Assembly (NCBI GenBank): GCA_964492825.1
Contig: CAZBLP010000035.1
Coordinates: 1 to 21,556, forward strand
Length of the DNA stretch: 21,556 nucleotides
Direction of reading: 5' to 3'
Origin: CAZBLP01 sp964492825
GTDB taxonomy: Bacteria > DYJV01
The position numbers and the translations under genes are program-made. Of the stretch, positions 8,201 to 15,158 are shown piece by piece. Position 1 is the stretch's first letter; each line of letters opens with the position of its first letter. A model generated the notes under the pieces. It was not told the origin of the DNA. It did not search any database and saw only the letters and a list, made by a program, of their open reading frames with translations.

Positions 8201-9616
8201 TGAATTATTATTAAATGTTATATTAGGAAAATCACCTTCATAATCTTCGATGGTAGTGTTTTTAAATAAAGTATTGTTTGAGGAATTGTCCAACATTATA
8301 CTTTTACTGTGCATTGAATTTCCAGATATAACATTTAGAGTGGATGAAACGAGACGAATGGATTCTCCGTTGCTTATTCTACCAGCAAAAGTATTATTGT
8401 CAATCAAGTTAAATGAACTATTTTTTAGATATATGCCATTATTAAGATTGCCATGTTGATTATTGATTGAATTCAGATGAATATTGCTTCTGTCAACTTT
8501 GTAAAAATAAATAGCATAATCTACTGAACCAGATGCCGGGTCATTAAAAGTGTTGTTGTCTATTGTAAAATTTTCATGGTATATTGTTGAGTTCCCAACA
8601 ATATGAAGGCTATCACCGCTGGTGTTATTAAAATTGTTGTCAGAGATTGTAACATTATGTGAGCTTTGATTTGAAATGCCTACATAAAAAGTTTCATAAA
8701 AAGTATTATTATCAAAAGTAACATTATCCAATACATATGCATTAATTTTTGACCTTATATTGGCGTTATTATTTATACCTGAATTACTTACATTGTCCAG
8801 CCAAAGCGAATAAGACGCATTATCATCTGCTAATGTATTATTTTCAATGGAAACATTATCTGAATTTTTAATATATATGCCTTTTTCAGTAGAGTGGTTA
8901 ATAGTGGTATTAACAATAGCAGTATCTGTAATTTTGTCTAAATAAAAAGCTGTTGTACTATTATCCACAACATTATTCCATATATGAGAATTTGTAACAG
9001 AATAGAGATAAATGGAAATATTATCCTTTATAGTACTATTGTCAAAATGGCAATTTTCTATGGTAATATTGTCCATTGTGAGAGAAATTGCTTTTTTAAT
9101 TGCTATTCCATTTGTTAATATTGTTAAGTTGTCTAAATGTATGTTTTTGTAACTGTGAACACCACTATTCATATTAATTAAAGGATTGTTCCCGCTTGAT
9201 AAATTATCACAGATTAATTTTAAATCAAGTAAACTTTCATTATCTAAATTAATATTGAATATGCTGTTATCACCACCTGTTTTGCAAATAATCTCCGGCT
9301 TAACAGTTTCATTGTTACTTTTTACTATGGCAATATTATTTTTATCTATGGATATATTATCTTCATAAAAAGTATATGACCCATTGTCTGCTTTTAATAA
9401 AACAATGCAAGTACCGTTGTCAGTGGCATTATCTATGCCTGCTTGTATTGTTGCACAAGGAAAACTTGCATTATCGCAAGTATTTGTGCTGTTATCTATC
9501 CCATCTGGAGATACATATCTGTAATTATTGCATGAAGTACCTGCTGAGAAAAGTAATTGACATTGATTTATTACAAAAAAGGATAAAAATATTAAAATAA
9601 TTTTTATTTTTTTCAT
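5234..9616 (-). CDS. Giant secreted NosD-like parallel beta-helix protein, multidomain
   Basis: 1460 aa, first gene of the three-gene unit, start supported by GGGAGAGG upstream. Signal peptide about 1-25 (no proper lipobox). Residues about 30-520 form a right-handed parallel beta-helix, with an opening YVSPDGIDN...ATIQAGID as in pectate-lyase/NosD-type coils and repeated short turns such as IDNNTF. A NosD-style end follows (DNNKDGIADNPF about 560-571, HYPM 583-586), then beta-sandwich-like parts (about 590-735), and a segment resembling the divergent InlB B-repeat (about 743-816; GYMFDHYELD). Then a Gly/Ser/acidic linker (about 817-852), a long amphipathic helical or coiled-coil region (about 853-1125), and a C-terminal part ending in a calcium-type DYNNDGMTD (1435-1443). 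Asn-X-Ser/Thr sequons are extremely frequent before residue 815. No pectate-lyase active site or sorting signal is recognised, so it is more likely a surface or carbohydrate-binding protein than an enzyme. Its cotranscribed partners suggest it is linked to cAMP signalling. Confidence 0.82.
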   Translation of the reverse strand: MKKIKIILIFLSFFVINQCQLLFSAGTSCNNYRYVSPDGIDNSTNTCDNASFPCATIQAGIDNATDNGTCIVLLKADNGSYTFYEDNISIDKNNIAIVKSNNETVKPEIICKTGGDNSIFNINLDNESLLDLKLICDNLSSGNNPLINMNSGVHSYKNIHLDNLTILTNGIAIKKAISLTMDNITIENCHFDNSTIKDNISIYLYSVTNSHIWNNVVDNSTTAFYLDKITDTAIVNTTINHSTEKGIYIKNSDNVSIENNTLADDNASYSLWLDNVSNSGINNNANIRSKINAYVLDNVTFDNNTFYETFYVGISNQSSHNVTISDNNFNNTSGDSLHIVGNSTIYHENFTIDNNTFNDPASGSVDYAIYFYKVDRSNIHLNSINNQHGNLNNGIYLKNSSFNLIDNNTFAGRISNGESIRLVSSTLNVISGNSMHSKSIMLDNSSNNTLFKNTTIEDYEGDFPNITFNNNSNYNIIFQNNIGGSIYYGSDSDNNSIYFNYFNQFYDNNSDESYGQDNYWDSPVKIAFEYNYFGENSKAVVKSYIGNYYSDTGALFNSSDNNKDGIADNPFTVDTIGNDDIDHYPMSNTSFDNYTIYAWWLDIDDNNNFSMNRQNLDLKPDNTTIANGNEIIFKANNTGNMNFEAGNASDNRSWTGVLTFNDPVNGNISVSIGVYDNGTYTYYVSDNFSCNGKTVCPFFIDNFSAFSTGNNQLLAFKINNDTGSDINLIVGGGYSFISKPVDKYKATASVNGSGSVKINDETKTEEFFFKNTILKFEGIADSGYMFDHYELDNGSSSTENPDNISASDNFTYTAYFSSSGGSSGGNSGGTTSSGDSGSSSSGESDSDEAEEDINNASSTVDDAIQQINSGGEIDMDTLAENLNKLDAAADQLISSGASEEKLEQALNKVSDTVNKLDQIVNATKNTSDITTLAETLDDTVKAGIKLAANVQNSEEKVKDVVHGMGNVINNAIDKTLEIADKEKLGEAIGTVIEKSGESIKNTLDSLKSIESPDVVQASVEQFQTEVKSISETTVSSLNQLNKNNFNLENSENLINGISNMVAPIAKVTEQGINTEVALQAKEVADKTIDLIADDLTNGLNSNAFSDSDNITELMLKYPEILKKAYNVTTVDLTSGVSVDKDTLKDNISGLLDGYNLTSEEKDNLINALPEVVLSDKYVFQDNSSNVVNTNEIISAQLEDIGVSANNLKVAKTGEIIMNLTDNNSIDFNMSVFVPKIKIVPSKLPDGVHILPDGRILSVKYGVGTLLSPAPANTIGFSGTLYKIFSNNQSDNASIINIDENGIATVKIKDNELISLGFGYLLKDLDSFSTGTVTFNFQGTDPASSAYALLASYSSDNIEQSMPPMVASLDLLIEELDRYLGSSYNIDRNTGIIDLNLDVKYKADFVVTPFDQLSSTEISSYNKNKDDLGVSWEFLDYNNDGMTDVIMYSNIGKQVIYAIKE

Positions 9617-9647
9617 GGCCTCTCCCTTAAGTTTTGTATATTATTCT

Positions 9648-9673
9648 ATTATACAGAAAATGTAAAAAATCAA
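9648..9673 (-). promoter_or_regulatory. Candidate sigma-70-type promoter of the NosD/cyclase/FecR unit
   Basis: On the minus strand a perfect TATAAT (9653-9648) lies 14 nt after TTGATT (9673-9668). The implied start near 9641 gives a leader of about 25 nt containing the GGGAGAGG site. The spacing is shorter than the usual 16-18 and the region is AT-rich, so the -10 is more convincing than the -35. Confidence 0.4.
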
Positions 9674-9757
9674 GTTATTATTCAAAACCATGAATTTTTT
9701 CAGATAATAGTCTTCAAAGATAAAAATCTGTATGATATTTATGTAACATGCAATTTT

Positions 9758-9798
9758 AAAAAAGAATGTGATTCCCGTTACAAACCATTATCTTTTTT
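9758..9798 (-). terminator. Possible intrinsic terminator after tilS
   Basis: Arms AAAAAAGATAATG and CATTCTTTTTT (minus-strand reading) can pair with one bulged base around a loop of about 17 nt, giving a weak AT-rich stem ending in a T run, 35 nt beyond the tilS stop. It lies between tilS and the promoter of the NosD-like gene, where a terminator would be expected. The low G+C content of the stem makes this a weak call; it could also act in the opposite direction. Confidence 0.3.
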
Positions 9799-9832
9799 AA
9801 TATATTTGTGTTTTTTTATCTATTATAACTTT

Positions 9833-11155
9833 TTAATTACCGGGATTTTTTATTTCCAATTTTATAATATTTTTTGTAAAAGAATCGATTTTTATTTTTT
9901 CACTTATTCTGTAGCCTGTTACCCAAATTATTTCACCTTGATTATCAATAACCAGAGGGATTTTTTTTCTTAATCTTACAGGAATTTTTTGATTTATAAA
10001 AAAATCTTTTAGCTTTATTTCTGAACTTAATCCCAAAGGCATAAATCTGTCTCCGTTTTTAAAGTATCTAATTTGCAACGGATGATTTAATTTCTCAGCA
10101 TCTACATATTCGATTTGTTGAGATTTATTATGAAAATCAATTTTTTCTGATACTTCAGTAAGCAACAATTTAGGTGAAGATTCTTTGAGAATTTTTTTTT
10201 GAATAAAAACAGTTTCGTATTCTTTGTAAAACTCAATGTTTTGGAAAATAAATTTTCCCTGCGAATCTTTTATAAATTTTATTAAATTTGTTAAAATTTT
10301 ATTATTATACTCGTAACAATCAAGTTGTTTGAATAGTTTTTTTAAGATCTCTACTAAAATAAAATTATTAGATGGCAGTTGTGATATATAAAGTCTATAA
10401 CCGTTTTTTTCTGCTTTAATTGCAATGTCAAATAACTTTACTATTTCATGTTCAAGAAAATTGTTAAGCTCTTTTATTTGGGAAGTTAAATTAAAGATAT
10501 TTTGTTTGAAATTATCTGAAAAAATTTTTTCCATATATGGTAATAAATCAAGCCTTATTTTATTTCTTAAAAAGTTTTTATCAAAGTTTGAATAATCGGT
10601 GACGAAATCTATGTTATTATTTCTAAGATATAAGATAATTTCTTTTTTTGAAAAAATCAGAATAGGTCTTATAATATTTCTATAAAACAGTCTTATTGAT
10701 TCAAAACTTCTTATGCTTCTTCCTCTAAAAATATTTAAAAAAAATGTTTCAATCTGATCATCATAATTGTGTGCTGTTGCTATTTTATTAAAGTTATTTT
10801 TTAAAGCTATTTCATCCAATAATTTGTATCTAATGATTCTTCCTGCTTCTTCCAAGCTAAGTTTGTTTTGTTTGGAATATGTTTTTATATCAAATTTTTC
10901 AGTAAATATGTGTAAATTGTGTTTTTTTGCAAAATTTATTGAAAAATTTTCATCATTGTCGCTATACTTTCCTCTTAATAAATGGTTTAGATGGAATAAT
11001 CCTAATTCTAAATTGTAATTTTTTGAAATTTTAATTAAAAACTCTGTTAAAAAAACAGAATCCGCTCCACCTGAAAATGCAATTAATATTCTGTCACTAT
11101 AATTAATTAACTTATTTTCTTGTATAAATTTTTCAAATTTTTCAAAGTAGTCCAT
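9833..11155 (-). CDS. tilS: tRNA(Ile)-lysidine synthase TilS
   Basis: 440 aa, the usual length for the long form. It uses ATP and lysine to turn C34 of the CAU-anticodon tRNA-Ile into lysidine, so that the tRNA reads AUA and is charged with Ile; normally essential and cytoplasmic. The PP-loop SGGADS is at 28-33, followed by the family's HNYDDQIETF motif that lines the active site. The C-terminal TilS domain is present (NGDRFMPLG, KLKDFFINQKIP, then WVTGYRISEKIKI). An AUA-rich, AT-rich genome would rely heavily on this tRNA. It diverges from mnmG across 77 bp. No Shine-Dalgarno site precedes the ATG, but a -10-like element lies 6 nt before it, so the mRNA may be leaderless. Confidence 0.95.
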   Translation of the reverse strand: MDYFEKFEKFIQENKLINYSDRILIAFSGGADSVFLTEFLIKISKNYNLELGLFHLNHLLRGKYSDNDENFSINFAKKHNLHIFTEKFDIKTYSKQNKLSLEEAGRIIRYKLLDEIALKNNFNKIATAHNYDDQIETFFLNIFRGRSIRSFESIRLFYRNIIRPILIFSKKEIILYLRNNNIDFVTDYSNFDKNFLRNKIRLDLLPYMEKIFSDNFKQNIFNLTSQIKELNNFLEHEIVKLFDIAIKAEKNGYRLYISQLPSNNFILVEILKKLFKQLDCYEYNNKILTNLIKFIKDSQGKFIFQNIEFYKEYETVFIQKKILKESSPKLLLTEVSEKIDFHNKSQQIEYVDAEKLNHPLQIRYFKNGDRFMPLGLSSEIKLKDFFINQKIPVRLRKKIPLVIDNQGEIIWVTGYRISEKIKIDSFTKNIIKLEIKNPGN

Positions 11156-11161
11156 AAAAAA

Positions 11162-11190
11162 GTAATATCAATAATGGATTTAAAATTCAA
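11162..11190 (-). promoter_or_regulatory. Candidate tilS promoter, possibly leaderless
   Basis: Minus strand: TTGAAT (11190-11185), 17-nt spacer, TATTAC (11167-11162), then six T and the tilS ATG at 11155. Both hexamers match consensus at four of six positions with ideal spacing. A transcript starting the usual 6-7 nt past the -10 would begin at or next to the ATG. In an AT-rich spacer this can arise by chance. Confidence 0.35.
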
Positions 11191-11197
11191 TATAATG

Positions 11198-11226
11198 TTG
11201 CAATTTGATAATATTTATTTTATAAA
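11198..11226 (+). promoter_or_regulatory. Candidate mnmG promoter, possibly leaderless
   Basis: TTGCAA (11198-11203), 17-nt spacer, TATAAA (11221-11226), then 6 nt to the preferred mnmG ATG at 11233. There is no Shine-Dalgarno site between them, so initiation would put the RNA start at the start codon. The -10 matches at five of six positions. Confidence 0.4.
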
Positions 11227-11232
11227 TTGGTT

Positions 11233-13113
11233 ATGAGAAATTTTGACATAATTGTAGTTGGTGGTGGTCATGCAGGAATTGAGGCCACCTATGTTGCAGC
11301 TAAATTAGGACTTTCAGCGCTTCTCTTTAATATTAACCTTGATACAATAGGACAGATGTCTTGTAACCCTGCAATTGGAGGATTGGCTAAAGGTCACCTT
11401 GTAAAAGAGATTGATGCGCTTGGCGGAGTCATGCCTTGGGTGACAGATAGTACAGGTATTCAATTCAGAATGTTAAATACTTCAAAAGGACCTGCTGTAA
11501 GAGGTACAAGAGTTCAATGTGACAAGCAGCAGTATCGCCTAAAAATCAAACATTTTATGGAGCATGTAGAAAATATTCATATTATGCAGTCAATGGTAGA
11601 GCGGTTAATTGTAGAGGGGGGAAAAGTCAAGGGTGTAATTGACGAGGTTGGTACGGAATTTTATGCAAAAAGAGTTATTCTTACAACAGGTACATTTTTA
11701 AATGGATTAATTCATATTGGTAAAAGAAAAATTCCTGCTGGCAGGGCAGGGGAGTTTGCTTCAATTGTTCTGGCAAATCATTTAAAAGAGCTTGGCTTTC
11801 AAATGGGGAGAATGAAAACAGGCACTCCCCCAAGATTAAAAAAGAGCAGTATTGATTTTTCAGTAATGGAGGAGCAGAAAGGTGATGAATTTATTGTGCC
11901 GTTTTCATGTAAAACCGATATTAATAAATTTAGTCCTGAACAGCTAAGCTGCTACATTACCTATACCAATGAACAGATTCATTCCTTTATGAGAGAGAAT
12001 ATTAATTTATCTCCTCTTTACAGTGGAGATATTCTTGGTAAAAGTGCAAGGTATTGTCCGTCTCTTGAAGATAAAATAATGAAATTTCCAGATAAAGACA
12101 GACATCAAATTACTTTGGAGCCGGAAGGCAGAGAAACTGAAGAAATTTATGCAAAAGGACTTGGTAACAGCTTTCCTTTTGAATATCAGGAAAAGATTTT
12201 AAGGCAGGTTAAAGGTCTTGAATGTGCAGAAATATTAAGACCTGCTTATGCTATAGAATATGATTATGTTGAACCAACACAGTTGAAATACACTCTTGAA
12301 ACCAAATTAGTCAGCGGGTTATATTTTGCCGGACAGATAAACGGCACTTCCGGCTACGAAGAAGCCGCAGCCCAAGGATTATGGGCAGGAGTTAATGCAG
12401 CTTTATCGCTGCTTAATAAAGGATATTTTCTACCTGACAGATCCCAATGTTATATGGCAGTGCTTGTTGATGACTTGATTACCAAAGGCACAAAAGAGCC
12501 ATACAGAATGTTTACATCAAGAGCAGAATACAGATTGCTTTTAAGGGAAGACAATGCTGATTTGAGATTAACTGAAATTGGTTTTAAAGCAGGTATTGTT
12601 GACAAAGAACAGTATGAGAAAATGATTTATAAAAAAGAGAAAACAAAAGAATTAATTGATAAATTAAAAACAACCAAGATTTTCATTTCAGAAACAACAA
12701 ACAGCTACTTGCAGAAATTGAATACATCAATTAAGGAATCTGTTACTGCGTATGGTCTTTTAAAAAGGCCGGAAGTAAAAATAGAGGATATTTTTAAATT
12801 AACAGATAAAATAAAACCGTACGATTATCATGTTAATAACCAAGCTGAAGTACAGATAAAATATGAAGGTTACATTAAAAGACAGTTAGAAAATATCAGA
12901 AAATTTAAGGAACTTGAAAATAAAAAAATACCGATTGATTTCGATTATAACCTCATACCCGGAATTTCCAATGAAATCAGAGAAAAGCTTACTTCGGTCA
13001 AGCCAGCCACACTTGGTCAAGCTTCAAGAATTTCTGGCATTACACCAGCTGCAATCTCCGTTATATCAATTTATTTAAAAAAATGGAGAGAAATTAAAAA
13101 GAGAAATTTATAA
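11233..13113 (+). CDS. mnmG: tRNA uridine-34 cmnm5-modification enzyme, FAD-binding subunit MnmG (GidA)
   Basis: 626 aa from the ATG at 11233; an in-frame TTG two codons earlier (11227) is possible but less likely. With the GTPase MnmE it installs (carboxymethyl)aminomethyl on C5 of wobble U34 of tRNAs reading two-codon boxes, using FAD and a folate one-carbon donor. Visible: dinucleotide fold GGGHAG at 10-15; MSCNPAIGG with the conserved Cys at about 44; RGTRVQCD near 90; both GidA family signatures, ARYCPSLEDK (conserved Cys about 275) and AGQINGTSGYEEAAAQGLWAG from about 366; and the C-terminal helical MnmE-binding region with YEGYIKRQ. Length is typical. mnmE is not in this window. It is first of a plus-strand series and 3 nt before cbiB. 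Confidence 0.96.
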   Translation: MRNFDIIVVGGGHAGIEATYVAAKLGLSALLFNINLDTIGQMSCNPAIGGLAKGHLVKEIDALGGVMPWVTDSTGIQFRMLNTSKGPAVRGTRVQCDKQQYRLKIKHFMEHVENIHIMQSMVERLIVEGGKVKGVIDEVGTEFYAKRVILTTGTFLNGLIHIGKRKIPAGRAGEFASIVLANHLKELGFQMGRMKTGTPPRLKKSSIDFSVMEEQKGDEFIVPFSCKTDINKFSPEQLSCYITYTNEQIHSFMRENINLSPLYSGDILGKSARYCPSLEDKIMKFPDKDRHQITLEPEGRETEEIYAKGLGNSFPFEYQEKILRQVKGLECAEILRPAYAIEYDYVEPTQLKYTLETKLVSGLYFAGQINGTSGYEEAAAQGLWAGVNAALSLLNKGYFLPDRSQCYMAVLVDDLITKGTKEPYRMFTSRAEYRLLLREDNADLRLTEIGFKAGIVDKEQYEKMIYKKEKTKELIDKLKTTKIFISETTNSYLQKLNTSIKESVTAYGLLKRPEVKIEDIFKLTDKIKPYDYHVNNQAEVQIKYEGYIKRQLENIRKFKELENKKIPIDFDYNLIPGISNEIREKLTSVKPATLGQASRISGITPAAISVISIYLKKWREIKKRNL

Positions 13114-13116
13114 ATT

Positions 13117-14049
13117 ATGTTAAAATTCCTTATTTTAAGCTCTTTTATTTTAGATTTGATTTTTGGAGATCCACCGCTTATTTTTACTCATCCAATTGTT
13201 TGTATTGGAAAAATTATATCTTTTTTTGAAAAATTTTTTTATACTTTTAAAAACAAAAAATTGTCCGGAATATTTTTTACATGTTTTATTTTATTCCTTG
13301 TTATTGTTTTTTCTAAGATTTTAATATTTATTTTTAGTTTCTTTAATACCAATATTAACTTCTTATTATGTGCAGTTTTAGGCAGTTTTACCATATCCTT
13401 AAGAAGTTTACATTTTGAAACTTTAAAAGTATACAATGCACTAAAAAAACATGATATTTTAAAAGCAAAAAATGAATTGTCATTTTTGGTTAGCAGAGAT
13501 ACAGAAGAATTGAGAGAAAATGATATAATAAGAAGCGTTATTGAAACTATTTCTGAAAATATCAATGACGGTATTATAGCACCTCTTTTTTATTTTAGTA
13601 TTGCCGGAATAGTAGGGGCTTTTGTTTATAAAGCAGTAAATACACTTGACTCAATGATAGGCTATAAGAATGAAAAATATTTTTATTTTGGATGGTTTTC
13701 TGCAAAATTAGATGATATTTTAAATTTTGTCCCTGCAAGAATTACAGGAATTTTAATAGTAATTGCATCATTTTTGTTACAGTACAATTTTAAAAAAAGT
13801 TTTAAAATAATGTTAAGAGACAAAGACAAAACAGACAGTCCGAACAGCGGATATCCCGAAGCTGCTGTTGCCGGTGCTTTGAATATTCAGCTTGGAGGTC
13901 CTACCCCATACTTTGGTGTTTGGTATGATAAGCCTTATATAGGAGAAAAAATGGAAAACTTAAATTTAAAACATATTGAAAAAAGTTACAGGTTAATGTA
14001 TACAGTTTCTTTTATTTTTATAATTATTATAATGGTTATTGTAAAATGA
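13117..14049 (+). CDS. cbiB: Adenosylcobinamide-phosphate synthase CbiB (CobD)
   Basis: 310 aa integral membrane enzyme of late cobalamin synthesis; it joins adenosylcobyric acid to (R)-1-amino-2-propanol phosphate (or the free amine), making adenosylcobinamide (phosphate). Family landmarks: N-terminal DLIFGDPP followed by HPIVCIG; the central NTLDSMIGYKNEKY and SAKLDDILNFVPARITG; and SPNSGYPEAAVAGALNIQLGG near the C-terminus. Several hydrophobic helices are visible. It begins 3 nt after mnmG without a clear Shine-Dalgarno site, so translation is probably coupled, and its TGA overlaps the next ATG (ATGA). No other cobalamin gene is in the window, so it is separated from the rest of its pathway. 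Called CobD in Pseudomonas-type nomenclature. Confidence 0.95.
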   Translation: MLKFLILSSFILDLIFGDPPLIFTHPIVCIGKIISFFEKFFYTFKNKKLSGIFFTCFILFLVIVFSKILIFIFSFFNTNINFLLCAVLGSFTISLRSLHFETLKVYNALKKHDILKAKNELSFLVSRDTEELRENDIIRSVIETISENINDGIIAPLFYFSIAGIVGAFVYKAVNTLDSMIGYKNEKYFYFGWFSAKLDDILNFVPARITGILIVIASFLLQYNFKKSFKIMLRDKDKTDSPNSGYPEAAVAGALNIQLGGPTPYFGVWYDKPYIGEKMENLNLKHIEKSYRLMYTVSFIFIIIIMVIVK

Positions 14050-15158
14050 AAATTGCACATTTAAACACAGAGAGAACATTTAGAGGCGGAGAGCGACAGG
14101 TATATTTTTTAATAGAAGGATTGATTAAAAAAGGTGTTGAAAGTCATTTGATTTGCAATAGACACTCTAAAATCAAAGAAAAAACAGAAAAGAACCTACC
14201 TGAAATTCCAATATATGAAGTGGAAATGAAAGGTGAATTTTATCCGCCTGCTGTTTTTTTCATAAGAAGTTATCTTAAAAAACATAATATAGATATTCTC
14301 CACTGCCATACATCTCATGCTCATACCATAGGGTATTTTGCGACAATAGGGCTTAAAACAAAACTTTTGGTTTCAAGAAGGGTTGATTTTTCCATCCATA
14401 GAAAAGGTATTAAATATTTGTCATTAATTAAATATAATAAAATGTGTGATGAAATTATAAGTATATCAAAAACAATAAAAAACATACTGATTAACGACGG
14501 AGTATATGCTGACAGAATAATTCCCGTTTATTCAGGTGTTATTCCAATGCAAATTATGAATAGAGAAGAGTATAACTATATTTTTAACGAATTCAATATA
14601 TCTGATAAAGCAATAAAAATAGTTAATGTTGCTGCTCTTGAGGCCCACAAAGGCCAGGAGTACCTTATTAAAGCTTACTCGGAAGTTGTTAAAATATTTC
14701 CTGAGACTCAACTAATAATAGTTGGGGATGGTAAGTTAAGGAATTTTTTAAGAGAATTAAGCAAAAAATTAGGAATTCATGAAAAAGTTATTTTTACAGG
14801 TTTTAGAAATGATGTTCCTGCTTTTATTAATGTTGCTGATGTTTTTGTTATGTCAAGTCTTGACGAAGGATTATGTACCTCAATTTTAGACGCATTAACT
14901 TTAAATAAAGTTGTTGTTGCAACCAATGCAGGGGGGATTCCTGAAATAATTAAGGATGGAGAAACAGGTTTTTTAGCTGAAAAGGGTAATGTTGATTCAT
15001 TAGCTGAAAAATTAATTATGGTTATAAAAAATTTGGATGAATATAAAAAGAAATTTAGTAAAGGTAATGAGTATATTATGAATAATTTTTCAGTTGAAAG
15101 AATGATAAACGGTAATTTTGAAGTATATAAAAAAATGCTTAATTTAAATAATGATTGA
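14046..15158 (+). CDS. GT4-family glycosyltransferase
   Basis: 370 aa, GT-B fold retaining glycosyltransferase. The N-terminal acceptor half shows ERTFRGGERQVYFL (about 8-21), typical of GT4 enzymes that transfer sugars to lipid or polysaccharide acceptors, and HCHTSHAHT. The donor-nucleotide half shows VAALEAHKGQEYLI, IIVGDGKLR, VIFTGFRNDV and EGLCTSILDAL followed by GGIPEIIKDGETGFL. The usual E-x7-E is E-x7-D here; EGLGTS-type variants with Asp are, from memory, seen in close relatives. It overlaps cbiB by 4 nt and the ABC ATPase gene by 8 nt, so it may act with that exporter on an envelope glycoconjugate. Donor and acceptor cannot be told from sequence. Confidence 0.88.
   Translation: MKIAHLNTERTFRGGERQVYFLIEGLIKKGVESHLICNRHSKIKEKTEKNLPEIPIYEVEMKGEFYPPAVFFIRSYLKKHNIDILHCHTSHAHTIGYFATIGLKTKLLVSRRVDFSIHRKGIKYLSLIKYNKMCDEIISISKTIKNILINDGVYADRIIPVYSGVIPMQIMNREEYNYIFNEFNISDKAIKIVNVAALEAHKGQEYLIKAYSEVVKIFPETQLIIVGDGKLRNFLRELSKKLGIHEKVIFTGFRNDVPAFINVADVFVMSSLDEGLCTSILDALTLNKVVVATNAGGIPEIIKDGETGFLAEKGNVDSLAEKLIMVIKNLDEYKKKFSKGNEYIMNNFSVERMINGNFEVYKKMLNLNND

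Noticed and set aside
8050..9560. Dense recurrence of ATTGTC/ATTATC hexamers that could look like a DNA repeat or protein-binding array
   Set aside because: They are the antisense of Asp-Asn codons in the beta-helix; spacing follows the protein turns rather than a fixed DNA period, and they do not continue into the flanking noncoding DNA.
11227..11232. TTG start for mnmG two codons upstream of the ATG
   Set aside because: No Shine-Dalgarno site favours it, the ATG at 11233 gives a normal N-terminus, and TTG would lie right against the -10-like element.
14880..14915. Loss of the second Glu in the glycosyltransferase E-x7-E motif as a sign of inactivity
   Set aside because: Asp at this position with the EGL-TS context is, as far as I recall, normal in this GT4 subgroup, and the rest of the donor site is intact.
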